Assembly (NCBI RefSeq): GCF_028858725.1
Contig: NC_084774.1
Location: 8,530,001-8,594,000 of the forward strand
DNA: 64,000 nucleotides
Reading direction: 5' to 3'
Source: Colius striatus
Taxonomy: Eukaryota > Chordata > Aves > Coliiformes > Coliidae
Shown: positions 1 through 10,539 of the stretch, piece by piece
Layout of the letters: each line of letters starts with the position of its first letter
How positions within the stretch are numbered: the first letter of the stretch is position 1
Translations under genes and position numbers: made by a program
Notes under the pieces: model-generated
Databases searched by the model: none
What the model saw: only the letters and a program-made list of their open reading frames with translations
Told to the model about the DNA's origin: nothing

Positions 1-870
1 GAAAGGGGCAGAAGCCGGAGGCAACGAGCTGTGCTGTGGTGTCAGCACCCTCTCCCCCAGGCTGTCAGCTGCTGGGAGCCTCAGGATCACCATCAGGTGC
101 AGGCCTGTGCCCCTTAAAGAAATCCTCCTCTTCCTCCACCTGAATGTAGTTTGCCCTGGGGCAGCACGTCCCTCCCCACATCCCTCCTCACTTCTGCTCC
201 TCCCTCCGGGACCGGGGCTCGGGCCAGGGCAGGACCCCAGAGCCGGGAAGGGGTGGAAGGGGCAGAGCCCTGGCAGCAGCCCCCCACCCCCCGATCCGTG
301 AGTCCAGTGGGGAGCCCGGGGGTGGGAGTGAGGGTCGGCACCAGCTGAGATCCGTCCTCACTGCCGAGAAGCCTCGTGGGGGGCGCTGACCCCCCCCCCC
401 CCCGCCTGCGCAGGCACATCCCTGTCCCGTGGCGTGGCTGTGACGGGTGTGTGCGGTGCCAGAGGTGCCCGGATTCCCCTTCCGTGTCCTCGAACGGCTC
501 CTGCTGTCACCGGGACGGGGCACCTCTGGGCTCCTGAGCTGAAATTAGCTTCCAGAAATAGCTCCCTTGTCCTTCAGAGCCCAGCACGGGCAGCCCCAGG
601 CTGGGGCTCGCTGACCCCGCTCTGCTGTACATATCCGAGTAGTTTTTAATTCTTTTGTGAATACTCTTTAATGCTATTTTTGTTATCTTGTCTGTCTGTA
701 TTTATGTGTGGGGCCGTGCTCCCTGCAGAGGCCACGGTGGGATGGGGTCGGGGGGAGGGCACCAGAGGCTCCTCCCGCAGGGAACGGGACCATTAGCAAT
801 TATCCCATTGAGCGCTTCGGTTTGGCAGGTGGAGGTGAGTCCACTAATAAAGTCTTTGTCCTGGAAGCTG
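1..870 (+). other. 3'UTR / 3' end of an unidentified plus-strand gene
   Basis: From about 620 to 710 the sequence turns AT-rich and T-rich, as in many vertebrate 3'UTRs. A canonical AATAAA lies at 846-851, followed by a GT-rich stretch (about 905-935). No convincing coding exon is visible before it: the open frames here are GC-driven and disagree between strands. I therefore read 1-870 as the tail of a gene whose coding part lies left of the window. That gene would converge tail-to-tail on the BPI-like gene, whose own poly(A) signal is at 1758. Its identity is unknown. Confidence 0.5.
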
Positions 871-966
871 CTGCTGCCTCGGTGCTCTTTGGGAATGGCA
901 AAGGGAAGGGGGATTGGTTTGGGGGGAGGAAGGAATTTGGGCAGGAGCTGCCACCGACAGGGAGGG

Positions 967-996
967 GGATGGATGGATGGATGGATGGATGGATGG
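967..996. repeat. (GGAT)n microsatellite
   Basis: About seven perfect tandem copies of GGAT, just after the poly(A) signal of the upstream gene. Confidence 0.95.
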
Positions 997-1757
997 GGGA
1001 CAGAGCTTCTCTCTGGCCCTGGGAAGGGTTGGAGTGTTCCAAGGAGGAGGGGGAGGTTGCTGTTGTGCCAAGGAGATGGTGGGGAGCACAGTCCTGTCTC
1101 CATGATGGATGCCATTGGGGCAGATCTCTGCCCACCCCAGGTCCATCCCATCACAGATGCTCGTCCCGTGTCCCTCGGTAAAGGGCTGGGGAGCAGGAGA
1201 GCCCAAGCCACACTCTTCACTGGAGCTGGGGTGGTGATTGTGGGGCCTAGCACCGTTGAGCTGGGCATGGGAGGCAGCCCCAGCCATGCTGGGGTGAGGG
1301 GGGCTTCAGCCTCACAGCCTCCCCCGGCGAGTTGAGCAAAGGACAAACCCTCACCCCGCCCCACCTTCCCTTGGAGGGGGTCTCGCCACGGCCCAGCACT
1401 GGGGCACGTTCGGGATGCCCCAGGCGCGGGGGGCCCCGGGCTCTGTGCGCGCTCCCCGTCCCTGCCTGGGGCTCGGCTGCGGGGGAGCCCACGGACACGA
1501 GCTCCATCCCGTGGGCAGCGGGGGAAGCGACGGACGAGCTGCGGCCGCTGCAACGGGGCTGCGGGGGAGGACCCCCCGGGAGCCACCAGCCCCGTCCGCG
1601 TCCCCCCCCGCGCCCCCCGACCTCGCCCCGCACCGGGACCCCTCGGCCCGTCACGGGACCGGGACCGGGATCCTTCCCGAGGGATTGGGGGGGGGGGGGA
1701 CACACGACACGCTCCACAGAACACTCCCCCCACTCCAGGCTGAGCCACGCTCCCGTC

Positions 1758-1763
1758 TTTAAT
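1758..1763 (-). terminator. Poly(A) signal of the BPI-like gene (ATTAAA)
   Basis: The plus strand reads TTTAAT, i.e. ATTAAA on the minus strand, about 100 nt downstream of the stop codon at 1860-1862. It is the only candidate signal close to the gene end, so the 3'UTR would be short. Confidence 0.6.
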
Positions 1764-1859
1764 CGCGGCCAAGGAGCCCCCGGCGTGGAAGGGGGTCGGG
1801 GGGTCGCGCGGGGGGTGCCCACGGTGGCATCGGCTCTGCTTCCCACGCACAGACTGGTC

Positions 1860-2434
1860 TCAGGGCTCGTACTGCAGGTCTGTGGCGATGAGCAGGAAGC
1901 CCTGCAGGGAGCCAGGGTGAGAGGGGGGCTGTGGGAGGACGTGGGGGGCGCGGGGCCGAGGGGACCCAGCACTCACCTCCTGCAGCGAGAGCCGGGGGTT
2001 GCGCAGGCTGAGCCCGTGCGGGGTGGGCAGCGGGACGCCGGCCTGGAGCCGCTCTGCAGGGAGAGCAGGGCATGGGGAGACCCTGGGCAGCCAGGGGCAG
2101 CTGGGGGACAGGGGCAGGATGGGGACAATACTCACTGTTTGCCCAAGGAACCCCAAAAAGCCACAGCCCGAATTTCAGCAGGGTCTCCAGCCTCTTCACC
2201 TGCGGGACAGGCAGCCCCTGAGCCCCCGGCTCAGCTCCCCTGCCACGGCTGCACCAGCAGTGCTGGCCTGGTACAGGGGCTGCAGCACCTCCAGCTCCCC
2301 CTCAAGGGTGATGCCAAGTCCAAGGCTCCCCTCAGCTGCTGTCATGTCCCTGACACAGCCACTCACCTCCACTGGGCCCACATTCGATGTCACCTGTTCC
2401 ACACTGAGCCTGGAGGGTGAGAGCAGGGTGAGAG

Positions 2435-2474
<40 letters not shown>

Positions 2475-5400
2475 AGACAGGGACGGGGACAGGGATGGGC
2501 TGGGAGCCCAGCAGAGCAGATCCAGCTGAGTATCTTAGCCAGGGTATCAGTGCCAGGGCAGTGGGCACAGCTGGGGACCAGGGGCAGGATGGGATCTGAT
2601 CAGGTGATACAGGACCCAGGGAGGCAAATGACTGGAGATAAAGAACGGGAAGAACTCCCTGAGTGTGTCCCAGGGGAGCCCAGAGCCAGCACGGGGCTGG
2701 GGACTCACCCCCTCAGGCTCACGGTGCTCCCGAGTCGGTTCCCAGTGATGATCGGCTTCCCCGTCACGTTGGCATCCTGCAGCAAGAGATGTTGGAAACA
2801 CCAGGGCAATGCCCTGCAACCCTGCATTGCCCAGCAGTGCCACCCCAGCACCACCCAGCATGGCTCCAGCATCTCCCAGCGTCACCCCAGCACCTCCCAG
2901 CATAGTCCCAGCATCACCCAGTATCGTCCCAGCATCTCCCAGTGTCACCCCAGCACCTCCCAGCACGGCCCCAGCACCACCCAGCGTGGTCCCAGCCCGG
3001 CCAGCCCCCTGAGGCCCCTCCACTCACGATGTGCAGCAGGAAGGCCGGGGCACGGCTGCCATTGGACAGCACCACGGAGGCCTCAGCAGAGCCGTAGAGG
3101 GTCCCGTGCAGCGCGTCAGGGCGGCAGGAGAACAGCGGCTGCCGACGGGCCCAGAGCTGCAGCTCCATGGGCTGGTCTGGGTAGAGCTCCTGCAGCTGTG
3201 GGGAGCAGGGCTGGGCTGGCACGGAGCCACGCTGGCACTGCCAGCACCAGGGGCACGAGTCCAGGCTCCCAGCTGGCCCCCACCACTGTGCCCCATCACT
3301 GCCCCGGGCTGGGTGCAGGCAGGGTGGGCAATGTGCCCCCTGTCCTGTCTAATCCCTCCTGCACCCCCTTCCACCCCTGTGCCATCCCACATCCCACCCC
3401 CACCTGCATCTCGTCTCTCCTGCACTGTCCCACGTCCCATCCTTCTGTGTCCCACCTTTTCTGCATCCCACCCTACCTGTGTCCCATCCCATGTCCCATC
3501 CAGTCCTGCCCCATGTCCCCCTGTGCCCCATCCCACCTGCACCCACCTGTGGGGAGAAGAGCCCGATGCTCTTGGTCCTCAGCTGGAGCGGGAACCGCCG
3601 CGGGAGCTGGAAGGCAGCAGAGGGGTCGGGGTGCTGAGGCCGTGGGGTGCTGAGGCTGTGGGGTGCTGAGGCTGTGGGGTGCTGAGGCCACAGGGCCCAG
3701 GGGGGTGCAGGGACACCCTGGGGACACCCTGCTGGGGGCAGCTGTGTCCCTACCGAGTCACTGGAGATGTTCCTGCGCAGGACCCCGGCCGTGAAGTACG
3801 CGAAGGCAGCTGAGTTGGCGACGAACTCGCTGAGGGCCAGCAGCAGCATGGGCTCGTGTGCCAGGGGCTCGTGTGCCAGGGGAAGTGTTGTGGGCACTGC
3901 TGTGGGCACTGCTGTGGGCACTGCTGTGGGCAGTGCCACGGGCAGTGCCATGGGCAGCACTGAGAAGGGTTTCTGCTGCCAGTTGCCCACCCTGAAGAAC
4001 TCCCCCTGTGCAGAGACTGACGTGAGGCTCAGCCCAGCTCCCCCCACCCCGTTTCCAGGGACCCTGGGGGTGGAATTACCTTGAGGGCGATGTCCCCGTG
4101 CTCGGCTGTGATGGCTGGTGGCCCCAGCAGGGACAGGTCGATGGCCACGAAGGCATCCAGTTGGGTGGTCACTGCAGGGACACGGCAGTGGTTGGGGGAG
4201 CCAGACCACCAGCCCCGTTCTGCAGCCCCAGCTCTGCTGACATGGGGGTGTGGGCATATGGCCCCACAGCAGGGTCCTGCAGACCCTGCCGGCCATCATT
4301 CCCCTGCCCAGTCCCCCAGGACCACTCTGCCCAGCCCCCTCCTGCTTGGCACCCATCCTCAGGGTCCCCTCACCCACCTTTCATTTGCTGCAGGGCAGCC
4401 TCCAGCTTCTGGACACCTCTGTGGATCTGGAGGCAGATCTGGAAGCAGAGCAGGGCATCAGCAAGCCCAAGGCTGGGGGTCCCCAAGCTGCTCACTGGGC
4501 CCACCATGGGGGTCACAAGGACACTGGGGCAGGGGCCAAGCACCCACCTGCTTGTTGAGCTCCCGCCGCAGGACTCCCTGGAGCAGCGGTGCCAGCAGGT
4601 TGTAGAACCAACTGCGGGGCACAGCGGGGTCCTCACGTCACCCCGGGTGCCCCCTCCTCCCCCAGCCCACCCCCCAGCTGGGGGCAGGGCGCAGTCCCCA
4701 CGTGTGAGGGACAGGAGGGCAGCGGGGGGCTGGCATCACCTGTGTCCGCGGTGGAACTCGAGGTGCAGGCGGGTGCCACGGACGTCACAGCCGTCGCTCC
4801 AGAGCGTGGGGCGGCCGCTGCCGTCCTCCCCCAGCCCCAGCACCGCCACCACGGCCACGTCACGCACACGGAGCTGCAGGGAGCCCGTGTCCTGGCTGGG
4901 GACAGAGCGGCTGAGCACGGCCACATCCCTCCCTGAGGCACCCCGAGCTGCCCAGGACCCCCATCCCGTGCGGGGCGAGACTCACATGGTGCCCAGCTGC
5001 GCTCCCCACTCGGCGCTGAGCCCAAAGCTGGCTCGTCGCAGCCTCAGCCTCAGCCCCACGTCCTTGGCAAAGTCCACGGAGGAGTCATTCAGCTGCAGCT
5101 CGTAGATGTAGATCCTGCACGACACGGGCAGCCTGGGCTCACGGCTGTGCTGGGGATGTGGCCGTGTGGGGACGGGGGGGAATGGGGACAGGGATGGGGA
5201 CAGGGGTAAATGGGGACAGGGATGAATGAAGACAGGGATGGGGGCAGGGGTAAATGGGGACAGGGATGAATGAAGACAGGGATGAATGAAGACAGGGATG
5301 GGGGCAGGGGTAAATGGGGACAGGGATGGGACAGGGATGGAGACAGGGATGGGAACAGGGATGGGGACAGGGGTAAATGGGGACAGGGATGAATGAAGAC

Positions 5401-5875
5401 AGGGATGGGGACAGGGATGAATGGGGACAGGGACCCTGTAGGAGGCTCTTACCGGGGCACGGTGTAGGTGAGTGTCCCCAGCAGAGGGCTGTGGTAGGAG
5501 CCGGTCAGGTTCAGCTTGTGCTCCTTCTGCAGCAGCGACTGGAGCAGCTCCAGCCCAAACTGCCGGCCTGGGGCAGAGCAGGGGTTTGGAGGAGGGTGCC
5601 AGGGAAGAGCTGGGCTGCTGGTAAGGTGAGCAGCCAGGTCCAGGACACCCCTCCAATCCCCACCCCAGGTGTTCTGGGCATAGCCCCTCTCTCCCCGCTG
5701 CCCAGTTCCCCCACAGGTGATCAAGGCAGCAAGACCCACCGAGCTCCAGCGCCCTCGGCGTGAGCCGGGCCGTGATGCCGGGGTTGGTGCTGGCCACGGG
5801 CACACAGGCAGTCAGCAGGAGCAGGAGGCAGAGCCTGGCTGGGCCGTGGGACCTGGAGGCTGGAGCAGAGGACAT
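1860..5875 (-). CDS. BPI/LBP-family protein (bactericidal permeability-increasing protein-like), 508 aa, 15 exons
   Basis: Secreted two-barrel lipid-binding protein; family members bind lipopolysaccharide. Exons (minus): 5740-5875, 5453-5567, 4986-5114, 4740-4895, 4548-4611, 4378-4438, 4080-4171, 3754-4005, 3547-3606, 3028-3195, 2709-2776, 2367-2409, 2136-2199, 1977-2053, 1860-1901. All junctions are GT-AG and keep frame. Residues 1-29 are a signal peptide (LCLLLLLTACVPVAS), followed by NPGITARLTPRALELG, the BPI/LBP start. C163 and C202 are spaced like the single conserved BPI disulfide. KGEFF begins the proline-rich linker, and GVPLPTPHGLSL and FLLIATDLQYEP match the BPI C-terminus. Fifteen exons matches human BPI as I recall it; 508 aa is slightly longer than human BPI (about 487), mainly because exon 8 holds short tandem repeats (VPTA, AHEPL). 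Whether it is the BPI, LBP or BPIFC orthologue cannot be settled by eye, so no symbol is given. Confidence 0.88.
2436..2500. repeat. (GGGACA)n hexamer repeat
   Basis: About nine near-perfect tandem GGGACA units in an intron of the BPI-like gene (between the exons at 2367-2409 and 2709-2776). Confidence 0.95.
2836..2998. repeat. About 15-bp minisatellite in a BPI-like intron
   Basis: Roughly ten degenerate copies of a CCCAGCAYC-containing unit of 15 bp (for example at 2880-2950). The array abuts the exon at 3028-3195 without entering it. Confidence 0.85.
3630..3690. repeat. 18-bp tandem repeat (GTGGGGTGCTGAGGCT)
   Basis: About three copies of an 18-bp unit in the intron between exons 8 and 9 of the BPI-like gene. 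Confidence 0.9.
5170..5440. repeat. Minisatellite in BPI-like intron 2
   Basis: About 270 bp of GGGACAGGGATG / GGGGTAAATG / AATGAAGACA units arranged as higher-order repeats (an about 46-bp block recurs). It ends about 15 bp before the donor of exon 2. Confidence 0.92.
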
Positions 5876-5927
5876 GGCTTCGTGACGTCTGGTGGCTGCA
5901 GAGACCCCGTCCCCACAGCAGCCAGGA

Positions 5928-5933
5928 TTTATA
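5928..5933 (-). promoter_or_regulatory. TATA box of the BPI-like gene
   Basis: TATAAA on the minus strand, about 55 bp upstream of the ATG at 5875. A start site about 30 bp downstream would leave a 5'UTR of only about 25-30 nt. An AP-1 consensus TGACTCA lies further upstream at 6028-6034, which would suit an inducible innate-immunity gene (inference). Confidence 0.65.
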
Positions 5934-5949
5934 GTGGGGCCGGGGAGCC

Positions 5950-8890
5950 GCGGGTGACATCAGCTCCTGCGCACACGCGGGGCCACCGTCGCACCGGCCG
6001 CCGAAAGCCCGACCTTGCCCAACGCCTGACTCAAAGGGGAAGCCGCTTCCCTCGCTGTTCCCACTCGTGCTGGCCGTGGGAGCGCAGGGAGGGAGGGTCC
6101 CATGCCATGCCCCTGTCAGCTCCCCACCACAGGGGCTGCTTGGGAGCCAGGGGCACCAGCCAGGGCACCCCACGGGGACCCGGCTGGGCCAAGGTGTCAA
6201 GGGGCTCTGGCTGTGCCCAGCCTGGGAGCTGCTATTTGCACAGAGCAGAGGGACGTGGAGAGTCCATCCTGGGGCAGGGGTCTGCACTGGGGGGTCAGGG
6301 CTTGGTCCACTTGCAGCAGGGAGCGATGGCTGTTCCCACTTCGGGGAGGGCTCTGGGGACTCTGCATGGGGGCACCCAAACTGCTGCAGAGGTCAGGGTG
6401 GCCAGGGCATGGTGGCAGCCCCCAGGACCATGCAGTGATGGGAAGGCTGGGACAGAGCGAGAGCAGAACTGTGCAACACCCTCCAAAAGTCCCAGCCACG
6501 GGGCAGAAGCTGCTCGTCCTCCCAAAGCCGCCGCCAGCAGGACTGACCCCACGCAGGGTGAGCCCCTCAGTGCCACGGGCTGGGGCTGTCCCCCTGGATC
6601 CAGCCTGGGGACAGCACTGAGAGACATAGAGATCCCCAGGGGGGACCAAAGCCTAGTCCCAGCACTCGTGGCTGATCTCACCAGGGGGACCACAGCCCCA
6701 CGTCATGCACCTTACAGACCCCTCAAGAACAGCTGCCCCTTTGCCTGGGACCCCCAGTGCCACCAGCTGCAGTAGCCACAGCCCCCAGCACCATTCCAGA
6801 GGCCAGTGCTGTCCCCAGCCCCCCCAGTCCCACCCCCATGCCCACCACCAGCCCCTCCATCCCCAGGTGCCCACACCCTGTGCCAAGCCTCACCATGGCT
6901 GGTGGTGTCAGTGCCTGGTCCCACGGGTCCCGCTGTGGATCCCAGCTCCATGTCCCCAGGGCTGTGTGTGGCAGCTGGCTGCAGGGACCAGCTCTGACGC
7001 CAGTGTCCATCCTGGGGTGGCCAGGCTGGTCGGACCAGAGCGTCACCCCCTCCCTGCTCCTTAATCCCTTCCGGGATGAATCAGATCCCAGGAAAACAAC
7101 GAGGGACCTGCCGGGGTGCAGGTGCCCGCGGGGCTCTGGCACATCCTGCTGCGGCTGCATCCGGCATCCTGGTGTGTCTTCAGGCAGCTCAGCCCTGCCA
7201 ACACTGCTCCTGAGCCTCTGCTCCTGCTCACCAGCCATCCCAGCAGTGCCAGGCCCCGTGGCAGCGTCACCCCGTGTCCCTGTGCCACGCCACGGGGATG
7301 ATGGCTGGGGCTGCAGCTCAGCTGTGGGTAACACGGGGCCCAGGACATAGACAATGGGACACACATTGTCACACACAGAGCTCCCTCCCCACGGCTCCAG
7401 CCAGAGCTCCCACATCTGCCAGCAGCAAATGGGCAAGGATGGTACTGGGGAGCACGGCTTGGAGGCGGCTGTTGTGCTGGGGGGTGGCCCCAGGACCCCC
7501 CAGATCACCCCCAGCCCGAGCAGAGCCTCAGGACCCCCAGGGCAGCCCAGGCTGTGCAGTGCAGGCCGGCACCAGGAGAGGGACCTCCCGTCCCAGCAGC
7601 AGCATCCTCCCTCCCGCCGGGGAGGGGGCATGGCAGGGGATGACAGAGCAGAGCTGGCTGGCAACGGCAGGGACACACACAATGCTGGGACGGACCCAAG
7701 GGCTGGTGTAAGGGTTCATCCCCAGGGGCTTGGAGCCCACGGCCCCCCCCGTGTGTCCCCTGCTGCTGTCACAGCTGGGTTGGCTGAGTCAGGCAGTGTC
7801 CTGGTTGCCCAATTCACCTGCCTCTGCTTGCCCCACTGCCACGGGGCACAGACTGGCTGGGAAAGCACAAGTGGGCACACACAGACACAGACACACGTGC
7901 ACAGAGCTGCCAACACACCCAAATGCTGGTACAGAGGCACACACGGGGCTGGTCAAACCCCTCCAGCCCCAGAGACCCCTGTCTGTGGGACTGCAGTGGG
8001 CAGGAGCCCCCCAGGACATCCCATTTCCCCCCTGCAGGGCGCATCGTGAGTCCCGTGCCCATCAGCTGCGGGCAGCCGCACACCTCCCGAGGCGCTGGTG
8101 AGTCAGCTCAGGCCAGCACAGCTGCCCGGGGCAGCCCCAGCCCGAGGGCTTGCACAACCCCTGATGCAATTTCCTTCTCCCAAAAAACTTGTCCAGCCCC
8201 AGCCCTGCTGGCAGGGGTTGCACCAGGGCGAGCCAGAATGGCAGCAGTGGCAGCACAGGGCTCTCAGCTACTGTCCCTCGGGGCCACCCCCCACAGCATC
8301 ATCCCCCAGAGCCTGGCACCCACAGCCTCCTGTAGCCTGGTCCCAGTCCCGGCACTGGGGTGACCATGGGAGCCCCAGGGATGCTGTGGGGCAAGGGCAG
8401 ACCCATGCTGCAGAATCCCTGCTACAGGGGGTCACAGAGTCCCACATGTGGCACCCAGCACTGTCCCCTACACGTCATTGTCTCCTCCAAGGTCCCTGCC
8501 AGGGGGATGTGTCCCAGTGCTGCTGTATGTTCTCACTGCAGGAACCAGTGCATAAACCATCTTCCCTCACGAGCCTCCCCCTGACACCTCCTCTCTGAGC
8601 CCAGGGAGTGAAGAGGGAAGCAGGACATGGACCCCAGAGGAGACATCAGGCTCCAGGAGAAGCTCTGTGGGGACAAGGACCCCTGCAGCCCCCAGCCCAC
8701 CGGGCTCAGCACAGCAGCACATGGCAGGGGCAGGGAAGTGGGAGAGTCCCCTCCCAAGCCCTCCGGATCCCACAGCACACCCACCCAGCCCTCACTAGTC
8801 CAGACAAGTCCCCAGACCCCATTCTACACTCCTTGGGGACACATCCTCGGGACCCAGCCCCCCCGAAGGCCAGGAGTGGGGGAAGAAGCA
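5950..8890. other. Intergenic stretch between the BPI-like gene and ID1
   Basis: No supported exon was found on either strand. Open frames are GC-driven and lack splice signals in matching phase. In mammals COX4I2 follows ID1 at this position; no COX4-like peptide is visible in any frame. Two short islands look non-random: about 7070-7110 (TTAATCCC and GGGATGAATC facing each other) and 8162-8170 (TGATGCAAT, a C/EBP-ATF composite). Confidence 0.6.
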
Positions 8891-8915
8891 GAGGCACGCT
8901 GGTCATCAGGGCTTG

Positions 8916-8921
8916 TTTAAT
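8916..8921 (-). terminator. ID1: ID1 poly(A) signal (ATTAAA)
   Basis: ATTAAA on the minus strand, about 195 nt past the ID1 stop codon, within an AT-rich tail (8910-9000) that contrasts with the GC-rich coding exon. Confidence 0.65.
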
Positions 8922-9112
8922 AACAAAACTCCAGCTATTGTAGAACAATATTCTCCAGCATCATTGTAATATACAATACGGGGAATGCTCTCAGCAATCT
9001 GAGAAGGATATGTCCCGCCGCCGCAGCACCCCCTGCCCGGGCTACACGGAGGGTACGGACCGGGGATGCGGGCCGGGGTCGCGGGGATGTCCGTGGCGGG
9101 TCCGGAACGGTC

Positions 9113-9668
9113 TCAGCGGCACAGGATGCGGTCGGCAGTGGCCATGCACGGAGCCTGCGGGAAACGGGCGAAGCGGTCGGTCAGTGGGGTCCCGGGGATG
9201 GAAACGGGCAGGAGAAAGGGACACCCCCAGCAGGGAGACGGGGTGCCGGCGGAGGGGAGGGTCCGCGGATCTCGACTGAGCCGGTGCAGCCCGGGGGGAA
9301 GCGCGGGACCGAGACGGTGCCGCCGGGCCCGGAGCGTCCGCACTCACCTCGGCGGAGTCCCCGACAGCGGCGGGGCGCGGGGGTCCGCGCTGCAGAGCCA
9401 GCTGCAGGTCCCAGATGTAGTCGATGACGTGCTGCAGCAGCTCCACCTTGGAGACCCGCCGGTGCCGCGGCAGCGTCGGTACCAGCGCCCGCAGCCGCGA
9501 GTAGCAGCCCTTCATGTCGTACAGCAGCGCGGCCGCAGCCTGCTCCGCCGCTCCCGGCGACGCTCCCGGGCCCGGCCCGCAACGAGCGGCCTCCCCGGGC
9601 CTCACCGCTTTCAGCGAGCCGCCGGGACCCGCGGGCAGCGGCGAGGGGGCGGCAGCGGCGACCTTCAT
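9113..9668 (-). CDS. ID1: ID1, inhibitor of DNA binding 1 (HLH protein), 120 aa
   Basis: Dominant-negative HLH protein without a basic region. It sequesters E-proteins and blocks bHLH-driven differentiation in the nucleus. Two coding exons: 9348-9668 (107 codons) and 9113-9154 (13 aa plus stop), joined GT-AG in phase 0. The HLH spans residues about 48-92: [20 protein letters not shown], then [15 protein letters not shown], nearly identical to mammalian ID1. The tail [10 protein letters not shown] matches the ID1 C-terminus. The start at 9668 (MKVA...) fits ID1; a longer in-frame extension to 9737 lies upstream of the TATA region and is unlikely to be translated. At 120 aa it is shorter than human ID1 (155), the loss being in the N-terminal spacer and in the segment after the HLH. 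Neighbour order HM13-ID1 in the same orientation matches human. Confidence 0.95.
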
Positions 9669-9736
9669 GGCGAGGGGACGGGAGCTGCGGCGGGACCCTG
9701 CGAGCGGACGGCCGAGCGCGCGCCCCCGCCGCGCCA

Positions 9737-9742
9737 CTTATA
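9737..9742 (-). promoter_or_regulatory. ID1: ID1 TATA box
   Basis: TATAAG on the minus strand about 70 bp upstream of the ATG at 9668, placing the transcription start near 9710, inside a CpG island that runs from about 9400 to 10300. Confidence 0.75.
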
Positions 9743-10046
9743 GAGCTCGGCTGGGAGGGGGCGGGGCCACGGGGCAGCGGCGGCCAATGGCGACGCGGCG
9801 GGGGCGGGGCCGGCCACGCCCACCCCATTCATTCCCGCCGGCGCCGCGGCGGGGCCGGGGGGGGCGCGGGGCAGCGGGGCGCGGGGCGCCGGCCGACACC
9901 CCTCGCTCCGACGCCTTCCGCGCCTCGCCCCGCGGTCCCGCCTCCCCGCCACCCTCGGGGTGCACCGTCCGCACCTCGGCCCCCCCGCAAGGCCTCCCGC
10001 TGCCCCTCCGGGCTGCCAGCCCCCCCGCGCCCCCCGCACCGCGCGG

Positions 10047-10117
10047 CTCAGACCGTTAGACGCCAGGGCCGTGACGTCACCCATTCATAAAACCCCGCGC
10101 GCTGTCAGCGCGGCGCC
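10047..10117 (-). promoter_or_regulatory. ID1: ID1 BMP response element (SMAD sites) with embedded CRE
   Basis: The plus strand reads CTCAGACCGTTAGACGCCAG from 10047, which I recognise as the start of the mammalian ID1 BMP response element (SMAD1/5-SMAD4 target). On the minus strand it holds GTCT twice and TGGCGTC. The later parts of the same element, GCTGTCAG (10101) and the palindrome GGCGCC (10112), follow after an insertion of about 33 bp. That insertion carries a perfect CRE palindrome TGACGTCA (10072-10079). The element lies 380-450 bp upstream of the ATG. The match is from memory and was not aligned by software. Confidence 0.8.
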
Positions 10118-10539
10118 TCGCGGGCGGGCTCCATGGCGACGGCGGCGGAGCGGGGCCGGGGGGGGGACACCTGCGGCCCGGCCGGGGGCACCGGCATCCC
10201 ACGGCGACCCGGCAGTGCGGGGACCCTCCCTGGGGGCAGTCCGTGCCCCGCGCCTCTGAGCCCCGGTTCGGTGTCCCCCCGCCTCGGAGCTGTGCCACCC
10301 GCTGAACCCCGGGACGGGGGTCTCCAGGCTTGTGCCCACCGCGTGGGAGAGCAGGGGAGGTTGTGGGGCCGCCCGGTGCAACTCGCGTGCGGCATGTTCC
10401 TGCCGCGGGGAACCCCAAGATGCTCCCAGCCCTGGGGCTTCACAGGGCAGCGCTGACAAAGCCCCCCTGCCAAGTCCACACGAAATGCTGCAGCAGCGAG
10501 CAGAGGGGAGAGTGGGCAGAGCAGCGGCCCCTACACACA

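Noticed and set aside
702-1850. 382-codon minus-strand frame beyond the BPI-like stop
   Set aside because: GC-driven frame with a GGAT microsatellite inside; it lies in the intergenic/3'UTR region and shows no recognisable domain.
5950-8890. COX4I2 expected next to ID1
   Set aside because: Searched all frames given for COX4-like motifs; none seen, so not annotated.
10133-10456. Plus-strand ORF starting MATAAERGRGG after the CRE/TATA-like motif
   Set aside because: No homology recognised, GC-driven, no splice or poly(A) signals; kept only as a comment on the divergent motif.
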